A stretch of DNA of 64,000 nucleotides from Guillardia theta CCMP2712 (GCF_000315625.1 NW_005434658.1:481203-545202); one strand, 5' to 3'. Positions 46,539 through 58,959 are shown, counted from the first letter of the stretch. The notes: generated by a model not told the origin, from the letters alone. Made by a program: numbers and translations.

Positions 46539-48427
46539 ATGACCGTCCGTGGCATGTTGGAGGGAAGGAGATGGAGGGGATGTTTCATCGTCATGCTCGT
46601 CCTATGCAACCATGCCCGTCGCACCGACAACTTGGGGTCTACGCTGGTTGTCCCCAGGGGGCTTGAAAACGGGGGGATGCTGCTGAGGCTAAGAGGGTTC
46701 GGATCAGAGAGTTCTGGAGTGTTGGATAAAAATATAAGATGGTCCGAAGAAATGGGTTCAAGTCAGGAGGAGGAGGAGGAGGAGGAGGAGGAGGAGGGGA
46801 AGGCAGCTGGAGACTCCGATCCCGAGGAATCTGAGCTGGACCCTGAAACTTGGGTGCGCAATTTACCATCCAACATTACAGATGATCCGGAGTTTATGAA
46901 GCTGTTCTACGAACTTGAAGAATCGCTCACAAACACCTCTCTGCTGGATTTTACTCCAAAGGAGGATAGAATGTGAGATAAATTATGCTCATAGCCTGGT
47001 GCATACTCTGATTTTTGACCTCAAAGTCGGGTAGAATTCTGCGATGCCGCTAGCGATTGCGACGAGAAGACGGTCTGCACACAATTTGATTTCCCACTTC
47101 TGATCGTGTTTGTACCCTGATAATGCAGTTTTTTTAGGTAAAGGAGTTACATAGGAAGTATGGATGCAGATACGCAGACTTCATCAATAGCCGCTGCGAA
47201 CGCACAAATATCACCGTGCTCATGGTAGCTTGCGTTGTAGCTGGTCGAGTGGCACATCTAATTTATGACACGACAGCATGCAGCAGCAAGCGGGAGCATG
47301 GAGATTGTCGAATACCTACTGAAACATGGCGCGAATCCCAGGGTATGTGCACTGAGACGGGGTGGTGGTTGACAATCAACAGGCAGTTGGCTCTTTGAAT
47401 GAGACAGCCATGCATCTTGCGGCACATGAAGGGCATGCAGCTATTTGTGTTGAGCTGTATTGTGCTGCTCCTGAGGTTTCCTCTCTTCTGCTATAACTCT
47501 GCGATCTCCGATAGTATGACTATCACTGGTCAAGGTGTTACATTGGAAAGACTCATTCAACGCAACTCCAATCATGAGATCCATCGACATGGGTTGGCGT
47601 ACTGCACTAAGACGCTATACAACATGGGAGGTAAAGTAGAGACTTTTGGACCTGTAAGTGAAACCTTCAGAGAGGTCGTTGGCATGAACATGATTCCATG
47701 TGATGTTAGGTATGTCAAGTACAGAAATTTTGCAATGGAATGCAGTGGCCAGTCTTGACAGATGAGGTATTGGCGGATGATGAGGTAAACTCTCAAAGAG
47801 ATTTTCTTCTTTTCGCTTTGTCAATAGCGTTTCTGCTTGAAGATCTTTCGAAAGAAATGTTGATCATGTTTTTATTTCTGCATTGTCAATAGCATGTCTC
47901 CCTGTTGATCTTTCGAAAGAGATGGTGTTCATGTTTTTCTTTTCGCTTTGTCAACAGCATATCTGCCTGTTTTCGTTTCTTTGCAGAAGTTGTAGCGAAA
48001 TGGTTCTAACGCTCGTATCACACAGCATGCTTGCCCTCTGTGTTTGTACGGGTACATTCTCCCAGCGGTTCCACAGGAGTTCGAAGGCACCCCTATGGAT
48101 TTTTGTGCTCTTTTACCGCCAGAATTCTATCCCTGCCCGTTTCCTGTCTTGCCTCGCGACGGATCTGGTCCACCCAGAGCGGTATGAATGGAAGCGCTTA
48201 TGAGCTGCCCTTGACTGTTTCTGCAGGGACCATGCTGGGAGCCTATCATCAATGGCACTCGACTGAATTATACTGGAACAGGGGTTGTACAGAGCTGGCC
48301 AAGAGGGTATGATTATTTTGCTGAGACAGAAGAGAAGGCGAAAAGGAAGAGCAAGAAAAGGATTTATGCAAATCGTCAGGTCAAGGTGCTCCAGCCAAGA
48401 CGGACGTTCGAGGAGGGGTTGGATTGA
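46539..48427 (+). CDS. Ankyrin-repeat protein with N-terminal hydrophobic segment
   Basis: Exon 1 (46539 to about 46972) has a hydrophobic N-terminus (GCFIVMLVLCNHA), a Glu10 run encoded by GAG/GGA repeats and an acidic helical part. Later exons carry ankyrin-type repeats: INSRCERTNITVLMVA, AASGSMEIVEYLLKHGANP and NETAMHLAAHEGHAAICVEL. A C-terminal part contains AVPQEFEGTPMDFCALLPPEF and GPCWEPIINGTRLNYTG. The basic tail (ETEEKAKRKSKKRIYANRQ) ends with TGA 48425-48427. Between 47560 and 48000 the exon chain is uncertain because of a tandem repeat. It lies 41 bp tail to tail from the next gene. The partner is unknown. Confidence 0.65.
47806..47975. repeat. Degenerate tandem repeat, about 65 bp x 2.5
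   Basis: Three imperfect copies share the order CTTTGTCAATAGC, then TCTGCTTGAAGATCTTTCG or close variants, then AAAGAAATGTTGATCATG. Copies begin near 47808, 47872 and 47936; the last lacks the end. Each copy contains a pyrimidine-rich TTTGTCAATAG/CAACAG that looks like a splice acceptor. The repeat sits within the ankyrin gene, probably spanning introns. Confidence 0.8.
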
Positions 48428-48468
48428 ACTTCTATCTTTAATGACAAACAAAAAAAAATCATACAAAT

Positions 48469-48891
48469 CTAGTGTGAAAATGAAGATCCTCGTGCAAGCA
48501 TCAAAGCTGCTGACCAGTCGGAGACCTCAGACGCCGAACGCACCGGTGCCTGCAAGCTTTCGAACTTCAAGGTGGTGAATTCAATTTCCCAATTGAAACT
48601 GGCTTGCTTCAACAGAAGCTCTGCAGATGATGCTAAAAGCTGCATGTCCCTCGCCTGTGCTGCCTGGAGCTCAGCACTGTGTACAAACTCTACGCCATCC
48701 AATGGCAAAACGTTCTGTGTCGAGTGTACCGCACTGCTCTTGGACGATGCCGCAGACATATTGCTAACAGTCTCCGGGCAACCAAGTCCGAGATCCATAG
48801 CGAGCGCAGCAGACAGATCTGTTTTCTTTGCAGGCGATGAGGACATGAACCTTGGAGTCGCTGCGCGGAGCAAAGCAGGAAGTCGCTGCAT
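48469..48891 (-). CDS. Small single-exon protein with mitochondrial-like presequence
   Basis: 141 codons in one exon from ATG complement 48889-48891 to TAG 48469-48471. The N-terminus MQRLPALLRAATPRFMSSS is Arg-rich and amphipathic, as in mitochondrial targeting sequences. The rest is Ala/Ser-rich and helical (AELQAAQARDMQLLASSAEL, FNWEIEFTTLKFE). No family was recognised; it may be a small subunit of a mitochondrial complex. Placement directly against the ankyrin gene's stop and a clean presequence support a real gene. Confidence 0.5.
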   Translation of the reverse strand: MQRLPALLRAATPRFMSSSPAKKTDLSAALAMDLGLGCPETVSNMSAASSKSSAVHSTQNVLPLDGVEFVHSAELQAAQARDMQLLASSAELLLKQASFNWEIEFTTLKFESLQAPVRSASEVSDWSAALMLARGSSFSH

Positions 48892-48979
48892 GGCGGGGGC
48901 GGGAGGAAGTGAAGCGCTTCGTGAATGAGCAGCCTTATTATGTTGCAAGGGAGGGGTCGGATGAGCCCTTTCCCCCACC

Positions 48980-51262
48980 CCTTCATCCAGTGCAGGTAAA
49001 GTGGGAAGCTAGGTTGCTAGGGTAGGGGTGGATCAAATTAATTTAATAGTGAAGGGGTGTGGGTAGAATGACTGGCAGCAGTTCCAGAAAACTTGCCAGT
49101 GAAGGGTGGGTACTTAGGGTAGAATCAAGGGGTTGTTGTATACTTTCGAATGCCCGCAAAAACATTATTGAATGCTTGCGACGGGGCAGGGTGGTAGGGT
49201 GATGTCGCAGGGTTGGATAAGTGGGTGGGTGGGGTACATGATGGGGGTAGGATTCAAGGGGATTCAAGGGCTAAGTTCCCACCAGGGGTCCCGGACGTTT
49301 CTATAGAAGAGGAGGGGTGGAATCATAAATTGAGGAGTGTTTGCGTCGGTTGAGCCTTTATAAATCGGGCATGTGGGGTACTCACACAAGAACCCCTCCT
49401 TTTAAAGTTTTTTTTTTTTAGTACAAGGGGTGGGGTGATGAAACGAAAATACTCCATTTCCCGAACGGAACGTCGCAGGAGGCCGAGGGACGTGAGGGAT
49501 CTCCTTGGGATCTCCTCCTATTTGAATCGCATGTGTAAAGGGAAATCGTTCAAATTTGAAAATTCACCAACAATGTTCAAATTCAAATATATATAAAGGC
49601 AATGCTCCGTTGATGAGTTCTCGCATCTGAAGTCCGCCTCAGAGCCTCAACCCGTCCAGCCGGGCCGGGGCCCCCGGAGTTCCAAATGGTGATGAGTCCG
49701 GTTCAAGTGCAGGTCAACTATGGGGAGCCTTAACTTGGAGATCTTGAGGTACGGTCGCAGCATTTCTCATTTATTGTGATGGCCATGCGTATTTAACATA
49801 ATCGCTCACTTAGAAAATATTGCCTCTATGCCCTTCTGCTCCAATCTTGTGCCTCATGCTTCCTGTACTACACATACCCCATTTCTCTTCGCTGGATTGA
49901 AGGGTTGAGGATGCAACCCCGAGAGCACGAAAAAGTCTCTTTTCAGAATTATTTCATGAAATACCGTCCTGCTCCATCCCTGAAATAAATTTCGAATATT
50001 TTTCTTTATATTTCAATTTTGAAAAATTATTTTTGCCTTTTTGGACAGAATTTGTGGGTCACAGTTCAAATGTTGTCACAGATCCCTCGCGTACCCCCAC
50101 CCCATCAACAACACTAAACCCCACTACCCCACCCGCACTGCTGATACTTAAATTGGAAGACCAAGTCTATATGCCTGAAGGCAAGTGAAAATGCGGTAGT
50201 AACAATAGGAAATTCAGAGCCTTGTCAGGGCTTTCACAGGACAGATGGCCCAGCACATCAGGTTTGTGAGTTCCGACCCCCTTCTGAGAAAGGTGCAGCC
50301 AGGAAGGGGTGTTTGATGAGTAAAAGGTTGAATCTCCACATTTCAAACTTCCTTCTATGAAAATTTGAAATAAATATACTGTGGCGAAGAGAAGTTTGAC
50401 ATTCTGGACAAGGATTTAATAAACGTTTTATGCTTTCTCAATAGGGGTAGGGTTCTAGGAGAGTGTGGGTTGTTGGGACGGGGGTGAAATGACCAGGGGT
50501 GATTAGAACTGTATTTGTGTGGGTGGGGGTAGATGGGCATTGAACATAGTAGTGTTTGCCATCAAAGGGGGGTGGGGGTAGCCCCATGCGTCCCGACTGT
50601 AACAATGGTCTAAAAAAACGTTTTTCTATAGGGTCCCATTGTAATCAGAAAGGGGGGTACTATGAAATAGAGGGGTAGTAATTAAAAGACAATAGTTTAA
50701 CTCACTTTAGATAGGAAAATTAGCAAAATTTACTGAAATTTGTTGAAGATAAGTAAAAATGAGAGTACAGAATGGCATCTATTCTTTTTGAATGTAAATT
50801 CTCAGACTCGAAGCAGGAGGCCGCCCCGTCCTTTATGACGCAACCCCATCTCGCTACCTGCTCCTTGCATACCTTCCCGTTCTCTTGCCTTTGCTTTTTT
50901 GCCAGCACCGTTTGTCCTCCCCTCCCTCCTCCCTCCTCCCTCCTCCCTCCTCCTGTCACCATCACCTCAGTTCTTCCCTTCCCACCCATCATCCTGCCCC
51001 TCTTATGCATCCGCGCAGGCTGTCATTTGCCTTCTTGCCTCTTGGACTGGGCATCTTTGGAATTGATACTGTACTGTGCTGCTGCATGGTTTATAATTTT
51101 CCCTCATTTTTTCCATTATCAAGTTTGTTGTTGTTGTTATCACCATGTTGCCTCCTTCTCCTCGTAACTCGCATCACCCCATTCGGGAGTAACAATACAA
51201 CATGCATGCCTTGATGTTTACATGCGATTGAAAAACTTACTTTCATCCCAGGTTTGGGCGCA
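48980..51262. repeat. Long AT-rich intergenic region with G-rich and C-rich elements
   Basis: The longest gene-free stretch in the window. About 48990-49440 is G-rich (GGTAGGGGTGG, GGGTGGGTGGGGTA, ending near T10 at 49410). 49640-49690 holds a short GC block (CCGGGCCGGGGCCCCCGG). 49700-50080 is AT-rich. 50090-50135 is C-rich (GTACCCCCACCCC). 50440-50680 is again G-rich (GGGTGGGGGTAG). From 50880 to 51000 a CCTCC-rich stretch precedes the POR gene, and a CCCAG at 51247-51251 just before its ATG suggests a 5' UTR intron. No coding exon was recognised. Confidence 0.5.
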
Positions 51263-53305
51263 ATGGTTTATATTGCACGTTTGGCCTTGGTTGCCGCCGT
51301 TTTCTGTGCAGATTATGCGGCAGGGTTTGTGAATGGACCCACAGGCTTCGGCCTCAGAAGGGCTCGCCTTCCTTCAGTTTCTCAACAGAAGCGAGTTTCC
51401 AGGAATGTGCTCATGTCAGCTACTCTTGACCCTTCGGGCAAGACTGAACCCGAAACGAAGATGAACATAGAAGAGGCGTGGAAAAGCTTCCTCAAGGTTT
51501 CTCCCCTTACCAGGAAGATCAACGCGCAGAGCAGCGATGGGAGGAAGACGGTCGTTATCACCGGTGCCTCGAGTGGTATTGGCTTGCAGACGGCAAAGGC
51601 CATGTCTGCCGACAAAGGATGGCATGTTATCATGGCTGTACGTTCCTACTCCAAGGCTGCTAGGGCTGCAGAGGAGATTGGAATGGAGCCAGGAACTTAC
51701 ACCATTATGAATCTGGACCTTGCCTCTCTTTCCAGCGTGAGAGATTTTGTGAACCAGCTCAGATTGCTTGGTCGTCCCATTGATGCAATCGTTTGCAATG
51801 CTGCTGTGTGGTATCCCCGCGATACTGCTCCTCGCTTGACAGTCGATGGCTTCGAGGAGGCGGTTGGAACGAACCACCTTGGTCATTTCCTGCTTTGCAA
51901 TCTGCTTCTCGGGGACCTTCCTGAGGGTGATGGGCGCGTTGTCTTCATCGGAACTGAGACTGCGAATGATGGTTTGGCTGGATTGATCCCGCCAGTTGCA
52001 GACCTCGGAAAGCTTGAAGGAATGGCTGCTGGCATGAAGAGCACCATTGATGGTGGAAAGTTTGAGCCTACCAAGGCTTACAAGGATTCAAAGGTTTGCA
52101 ACGCAATTGTAATGCGTGAGATGAACAAGCGCTACGGAAAATCTCGCGGTCTTATCGTGAATGCTATGTTCCCCGGTTGCATCGCAGAGTCTCCTCTCTT
52201 CAGGCAAAAGCGTGCTTGGTTCCGGTGGCTGTTCCCTAAGTTCCAGAAGGCCATCACAAAACAGTTCGTGCCCGAGGAAGTGGCGGGTCAGAGGGTTGCA
52301 AACGTTGTTGCAGATGAGGAGCTTGGTGTTGGAGGAACTTACTGGAAGTGGAATGCACAGGCTGGAAAGGACTTCACCCGTGTAGCCTTCGACCAGCAGA
52401 AGCAAGCAGCTGCGAACCTTGTCAAGATTCCAGCAGAGGCATTGGATGAGATGATCTCGGAGGCCGTGTGGGATCTTTCCTCTGCTCTTGTTGGACTTGG
52501 AGTCGCGCCCGAGATCTCCTTCGCGGCAAACAAGGAGTCGCTCACCTTGCAGGGTAAGTATGTTCCGGCATCACTGGCTAAGGCAAGCGTGATGCTCAAG
52601 AAGCTTAGGGAAGACATGTCATCTTTGAAGGACCAGAAAGAGGTAAGCGTCTAGCTGTGTTCTTGTTTACACGTACTGACAATCCCAAGGTCATGGCAAT
52701 GGTCGAGGATGCTGAAGGGAAGACAGCTGAGGCTGTTGGAACTCTCTACTACTGGGGAAGGAGAGTGTCTGCACCCAAGATTACCTTCTCTGGCAACTAC
52801 GAAACTCCACAGGACAAGCTTCAGATGCAGCTCTTGGTTGACAAGCCTCGTGCGGATCCTGTTGCAGCGGACGTCCTCCTTAAGGGCTTGACCTCTGCCT
52901 TGAAGAACTACGGCGCCGAAACCAAGCCTGCACCTGGCATGACTTTCATCGATGAGCGCGAGGGTAAGACCGGGGATGTTGCGGAAGACAACATGAAGAT
53001 CAAGCTCGAGCCCTCGTGGACTGCCAACGATGATTCCATGGCCATGACCAAGGAGATGCTCGGCAAGGAGATGCTCGGAAGTGACACGAGAGAAGATCTG
53101 AAGGTCGTGTCGAGAGAGCAGGTGAGACAGATGGAACTTGGAGTTGTCTTGTGCTGATGTCTCGTCGTAGGTGATGCAGTGGACAGCTGAGATGGATAAG
53201 ATCAAGGCTCCTCCCGCTGGCATTGATGCTCAGGTTTTCGGTGAACGCGACTCGGTGAAGCGTCTTGTCTTCGAGGCCGTCTCACGAGGAGCGGTCAGGA
53301 ACTAG
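51263..53305 (+). CDS. POR: Light-dependent NADPH:protochlorophyllide oxidoreductase with C-terminal extension
   Basis: POR reduces protochlorophyllide to chlorophyllide in the plastid, driven by light and NADPH. Exons 51263-52642, 52690-53121 and 53171-53305 encode 648 residues. The leader has a signal peptide (LALVAAVFCADYAAG) followed directly by Phe and then a basic Ser/Arg region, the usual pattern of complex-plastid proteins. The Rossmann motif is TGASSGIG; the substrate region has CNAAVWYPRD and GTNHLGHFLL. The catalytic Tyr/Lys are in KAYKDSKVCN. NAMFPGCIAESPLFR and LFPKFQKAITK are POR-specific. The family core ends near SALVGLGVAP. Beyond it lie roughly 230 residues, including TLYYWGRRVSAPKITFSG, LQMQLLVDKPRADPVAADV and VFGERDSVKRLVFEAVSRG, which ordinary PORs lack. 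The stop is TAG 53303-53305. Confidence 0.94.
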
Positions 53306-53944
53306 ATGACGTCACTAATGGAAGTGAGTTTTGGATTACTTCTTCTCAACGGGAACTTCTCTCGACCTCTAGATCGTGGGAAATCGAACCGCGCTTGTTG
53401 TTGATAGTTATGGTGCAATCTTTTATCTTTGTCAAAGTAAAGTATAATTTCGAGTGCATCGGTTCCGAACTTAGAACTGATCGCAACTTGCCAAGTTTTC
53501 AGTCACTGTGTCAAGCTCTCTCAGCATGGCCACTGGCTTATTAAGTATTGCTAACTGAGTTGAACGGGTTCAGTTCAACAAGGCTTTCGGTTCGGAATTG
53601 AAGTTTCGGCTGCCGCCGGTCCGGGGCTCAGTCCGGCCGGCGCCGCCGGCGAGCAGTGAGCCGTGATGGCCACTGGGGGGCCCGGACTCCCGGCGTCACC
53701 AACTCCCGTCCGATCGCCGTGCCGGACAGTGGGAGTCCGCCGGGCTCCAAGTTGGGCCGCCCGGCTGATGGGGTTTTGGTGGTTTTGACATATTTTCTTG
53801 CGCCGTTGAAAACGGCCGAAATGAAGTGGAGGAAGGAGGAGAGGGCGTGAGGAGAAGGGAGGCAAGCCTGGTAGACTGAAAGCTTCCACGGCAAGACATG
53901 CTCGCTCATACCCTTTTAAAGAACATCCTCCTCCTGCCGGCAAC
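53306..53944. promoter_or_regulatory. Head-to-tail gap with GC-rich element
   Basis: After the POR stop comes an AT-rich 3' region (to about 53480). A GC block follows at about 53605-53770 (CCGGTCCGGGGCTCAGTCC, GGCCGGCGCCGCCGGCGAG). It contains a near-palindrome around GGCCGGCGCCGCCGGC. The block is 175-340 bases upstream of the next gene's ATG at 53945. Confidence 0.5.
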
Positions 53945-56900
53945 ATGAGCGGCAGGGCGGGCCGTTGGATCAGCAGGGACGGGACCGGGAATGACTCGGG
54001 GGACGACGAGGTGAAGGCGGGGAGCCCGGAGTCCATGTGCGTGGAGACGCTTCTCTGCAGCAAGAGCATGGAGAAGAGCATGTCAGAGAGGGAGGTAGGG
54101 GACTTCAAGCAGCTGAGAGGGCTCCTCATCGAGTTTCTCATCAAGAAGATCGATTCCAGCAATGCCATCATCATGTGGGACCTTGCCGACAGGTCCGGAA
54201 GGTACTCTCAACTTCCCCTCGTGCAACCGTGTGATGTTCTCGGCAGCAAAGCGCTGGCAGATGCCTCATTCCTGTACATCCAGCGGAACTTCCCTGTCAG
54301 ATCTGCCTGACTTCCTTCCCCTGTCTGATCGACCTGTCCAGGTTATCCTCTCCAGCTCCGACGGGCTCTGGGATCTGCCGTTCAAGTGAGCTCTGCCCTC
54401 GGCATGACGACCAGCAGGGAGCCAAGTGTGACCTCCTGCTGCCCCTGCAGGTACTTCCTCCGGCTCCTCAAGAGCGCAAACCTCGCCGTCAGCTCCGAGA
54501 ATGACGCGATCGAGAGCATATTCCATTGGACTTCCATAGACGATCTGAGGAGATCAGAGCCCGAGGTCTCCTCCTCCCTACCCTTGTCATCTCCCTTCCC
54601 TTCTCTTGTCTCCCTTCCCTTCTCCTCTCCTCCCCTTCCCTCCCTTCGCCCCCCTCCGCCTCCCCTCCCGTTCCAGTCTCCTTCCCACCACACCTTTCTT
54701 CCTGCATTTCTTCTCTCTCGCATGAGATCCCTCACCATCCGCAGGTCATCACCTACCGCTCGCTCTCTTCGCAGCTCGAGCGATTGCGGCAGGAAGTTCT
54801 CCCGTCTCTCAAGGACCACGAGAGGAGCGAGTACCTGTCCTTACAGGATCAGATACGAGACTGCGAGGAGAAGGAGCAGCTGCTGGATCAGTCCCTGGAA
54901 GCTCTCGATCGCCTTCAGAAGTCTTTGAGCAGCTTGCAGCAGAAGCTGGTGGAGGCTGCTGAAGAGCTGGCGGCAGCGAGACGCCAACTGCCGAAGCCCA
55001 AGATGATGAAGGTGAGAGAAGAGCAGGGAATAAGAGTAGACAGGATGCAAGGGAATGCGAGCAAGAGGAGGTGGCGGGAGGAGGGAGCTCGGTAGGCGGG
55101 AGCAAGCAGGGAGAAGGGGAGAGGGAACTTGTCGAATGCTATCAAGCTGAGGGCGTGTGCAGTTGCGCTATTTCAACATGGAGCCCCCAAACCTCATCAG
55201 GCGCATAATGTGTGCCGTTGCCGTCCTTCTCAACATCGAAGGGGAGATGGAGAGGTACTCCTTCCTCCCACCCCCAGGACGACAGGCTCCTCGGACTGTG
55301 AGTTGGAATATCTGAGCTTGACTTGATCCTTCCTTGCTGTCCCTCACAGCCTCCCCCCCTCCCCCCCCCCCCCACTTCCCAGTTCCTCTCTCCGTGATTT
55401 CTTCTTTCTCCCCCCCTTCTCTCTCCTTCCTTTCTGCTTGGCGGCCCCTCTTTCCCCAGTCAGCGAGTGACGCTCCTGCCTGGCATGCGCGCGCAGCTCC
55501 TTGTTCCACTTGGCTCAGCCTCTTGCTCGTATTCCTCCTTGACTTTCTCGCTCATCCCTCCCTGCCAGGTCCAGCGAGAGCTCAGCATGGAACAAGCCCT
55601 TGCCCTCTACAACGACCCGGACCTGCCGAAGCTCTTGAAGGACCTGGACCCCTCCCTCCTCTCCCGCGAGCAGTTCGACCTCTTTGCTCACGTGGCCTCA
55701 AACCGAAACTTCTCGGTCCACATGATCGAGCGGCGGCTGGGAGAGTCGAAGAAGGAGATCCCGACGCTCCTGACCACCTGGCTCTTGTCTGTGCGCACAG
55801 TTGTGCAGCTGAGGATCGAGGTGACTGTCAGCGTTGACCTCCTCGTCTCACCCTCTGCTCTGCAGGAAGAGAAGACGGAGAAACTCATCGTGAAGCAGGA
55901 GGAGCAGGTGAAGGAGCGGGAGCAGAGCTTGTGCGACTCCCAGGATCGCAAGGTGTGGGAGGAGGGAGCGGGGCTGTGGCAGCTAGCTGACAAGTTGGCA
56001 GCGGAGGACGGCAAGCCGGTACGGGAAGGTGGAGGAGGAGCTGCTGAAGGTGACGGCGATGGAGGCGCAGCTGGGTAGGAGGGCTGAGAGCCGTTGGTAG
56101 CCATGACCTCGTCCGCAGACATCGACCACAAGCTCTCCTACATGCGGCTGGTGCAGAGCAACAACGTGACCCTCAGGAGATTCTCGACCCTCCTGCGGGC
56201 AGTGCGATGGGTGACGGTCCCGCAAGGTCCCTTGCCCTGTTTTCCCTCCTCTCCTCCCCCCACTATTCTCACTCCACTACTTGTCCTTCCTCCTCGGCCC
56301 CCTGCTCCTCCTTCCTCTCTCACCATTCTTTGTCCTCCTCCCCGTCCTTCCCTGATTCCTCTCTCTCTGCCCTTTCACGATTTCTCCTCCTCCTGCCTCC
56401 TTTACTTGCTCATCTTTCATCTCCCCGACTGCTTCCTTCATCTTCTCCACCTCTCTTCCCCCGGCCTTCCTTGCTCACCTGCCTCCAGATTTCGTCGAGT
56501 TCTTCGTGCTCAAACATCCGCTCGTCAAGCGCTTTGAGGGGAGGAGCGAAATCGTTGCGATCCTGCAACACGCAAGAGAGGACGCGCGAGCTCTCCTCCT
56601 TTCATCCTCTGGTCATCACAAACAGGCGCATGCCGGCAGGCTCGTCCGCGCTTCTCTCGCCTCCCACCTCGACGCGGAGATCGCAGCAGTGCTGGCGAGG
56701 CAGACGAGGATGAGGAAGGGGCTGGAGAGCAGGAGGAAGCAGCACCGGCTGACTTGGCGATCGTCGTCTTTCATCCGCGAGCTGAACTGCCAGGGAGAGG
56801 ACGGAGGCTTCTTGGGGTGCACGGAGAAGGGAAGCAGTGCAGTGCTGTGCAGGCACGGAGCAAGAGAAGCAGCCATCTACCTCTTCGGAGGCCTCGACCT

Positions 56901-58834
56901 GCAGGGCAGGGCCCATGCTTTCGTCCGCCGCTTCGTCCCGACTAGCTGGGGCGGACACTGGGAGCTGTGCAACCCGATGCAGCATGCCCGTGCCTTCTCG
57001 ACCGCAGCAGTGCTCCAGAGTGAGGAGCTGGAAGGAGGAAGCGGAGGAGCAGGAGCAGGTTTTGTGCAGAGGTTCCTTGTGTGTTGCGGGATCTCAGAAG
57101 AGAGCGAGTGCCTGAGCTCAGCTGAAGTCCTGCAGGTCAAGCTGGAGGACCAGGGGAACGTCACGCTTGAGCAGGAGCTGCTGCGCAAGGGACACTGGAG
57201 CTTCATCGGGAGCGTGCAGCAAGCTCGATACCTCGCCTCCTCCTTCCTCCTCAGCAAGTCCGTCTACATCATCGGGGGATTCAAGAGCAACAGGGACCCT
57301 GTCATGACGATCGAGCGGCTGCGCCCCTCCTTCGCGAGCTTCTGGCTCCGGTCGATCACTGACTTCACCCGCCATGCTGCTCCCTGGAAGACCATCAGCA
57401 AGGAGGAGCAGGAGGAGGAGCAGGAGGAAGAGGAAAATGTGATACCTGCTCATCAACGTGCTCATCAACGAAGTGAGCAGGACAGCCCGACAACGAGCAG
57501 CTTTACTCGAGCATCGCCCTCTTCTTCCCGCCTTGTGCTGTTCTCCTCCTACGAGAGGAAAGCAGATGCGCTCGTCCTCAGCCCAAAGACCTTCCGCACG
57601 GGAGCTCAGACCGCAAGGGAGCCGATCATGTCAGGGGGATGGGGAGGGGACGGGGGCAGCCAGCAGTGGTGGAGGAACAGGGACAGGTGCTGGAGCGGGA
57701 GGTTTAGAGCTTCCCCTCCTCAGCGGATAAAACCTTTCCTCCAGCCCGAGGCGCTGCAGCGACAAGCCCTTCACCTGAAGACGGCACACGTCAAGACTTG
57801 GGACTCCTTCCAACCTCATGCCGTCTCCTCCTCCTCCTCCTCCTCCATGTTCCCATCCTTGTCGCTCAACTCTCCGCCCTCCTCTCCCCTGCGGCGCGTC
57901 GACCAAGAACCCCCGAAGCCTGTCGTTGACCACTGGACAGCATGGAAGCGGAAGGAGCTCGCGCGCCGAGAGCTTGTGAAGACGTGAGCGACGCCCTGCC
58001 TTGTTGCACGCGATGACGAGATGCCAGGAGGAAGAAGGAGGAGAGACGCAGAGCTCTCCAAGAGGACTCACAGGAGAACGATGAGCGGGAGGAGGAGAAT
58101 CCGAGAGACTCGAAGGTGTCTTGCCTGTTGTTACATGTTTCTGTTCTACTCATGTCTGCCGTCAGCAGAAGGAGAGGGACTCTTTCGTGAAGAGCAACAA
58201 GCAGGGAGCAGGAGCAGGAGAAGAAGGACCAAAGGCTCTTTCGATCGCCTCCCCAAACGTTTTCGACGACAAATTCCACTACAGGGTCCTTGCTGCCAAA
58301 CGTCTGCAGTGCTTGTGAGCAGCTTCTTCCTCCCTTCTTCACCTCATCGCCGTCGGCCCTGCAGGTACAGGGGACACCTTGCTCGTTCCCTTCGCTCCAA
58401 GGCGGAGCAGGAGCTCTCGTCGATCTACCGCTCTGTCAACCAAGAACAGGAAGGGAGCGTACCTGCAAGGTGAAGCATCTTCCCTCCCCCCCCCCGCCTC
58501 CTCCTCCGCCTCCTCCTCCTCCTCTGATCCTGTACTAGTTCCTTCTACAAACGGCTGTCCCGCACCGTGCAAGATCAGGAACTCCTCGCGCTGCTCAAGG
58601 AGTCTTTCAGTGAGCCGATTCTCTTCCTCCCTCACCGTCTGTAACGAGACGAGCAGGAGCATACGGACCCGCAGGCGCTCTCGCGATTGGGGTGAAGGAG
58701 AAGGTGAGAAAGCTAAGGCAGAACTTGCTGCTGTTCTGATTGAACCATCGCAGGATTTCCTGAGAATGGCTCTGTCAGATACGATCAGGTTGAGGAGCTC
58801 TACAGCCTCCTCAGAGCACCTACGAGTCAAGTGA
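53945..58834 (+). CDS. BACK / coiled-coil / Kelch-like / IQ-motif protein
   Basis: The N-terminus has the BACK pattern that normally follows BTB (NAIIMWDLADRSG, LADASFLYIQRNF, YFLRLLKSANLAVSSENDAI), but no BTB domain precedes it. A long coiled coil (SLSSQLERLRQEVLPSLK to QQKLVEAAEELAAARRQL) is followed by NMEPPNLIRRIMCAVAVLL, then more helix. A large exon (about 56490-57985) encodes Kelch-like blades: AAIYLFGGLDLQGRAHAFV, CNPMQHARAFSTAAVL, FLVCCGISEESECLSSAEV and SVYIIGGFKSNRDPVMTIER. Further exons give RRKKEERRRALQEDSQE, an IQ-like LAAKRLQCLYRGHLARSL and LSRTVQDQELLALLKESF, ending at TGA 58832-58834. The frame-consistent last exon is DFLRMALSDTIRL. An adaptor tied to the cytoskeleton or calmodulin is possible. 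Confidence 0.68.
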
Positions 58835-58959
58835 CAGCACGGAAGCAGCTGCGTGTCGACAGCGAGGCCGAGCACAGCACAACGGGGGCAACCAAGAGGG
58901 GTTTATTCAGGCAATATACAAATGAAACAAGAGAAAGAGATGTTCGGAGTTCAAACCAT

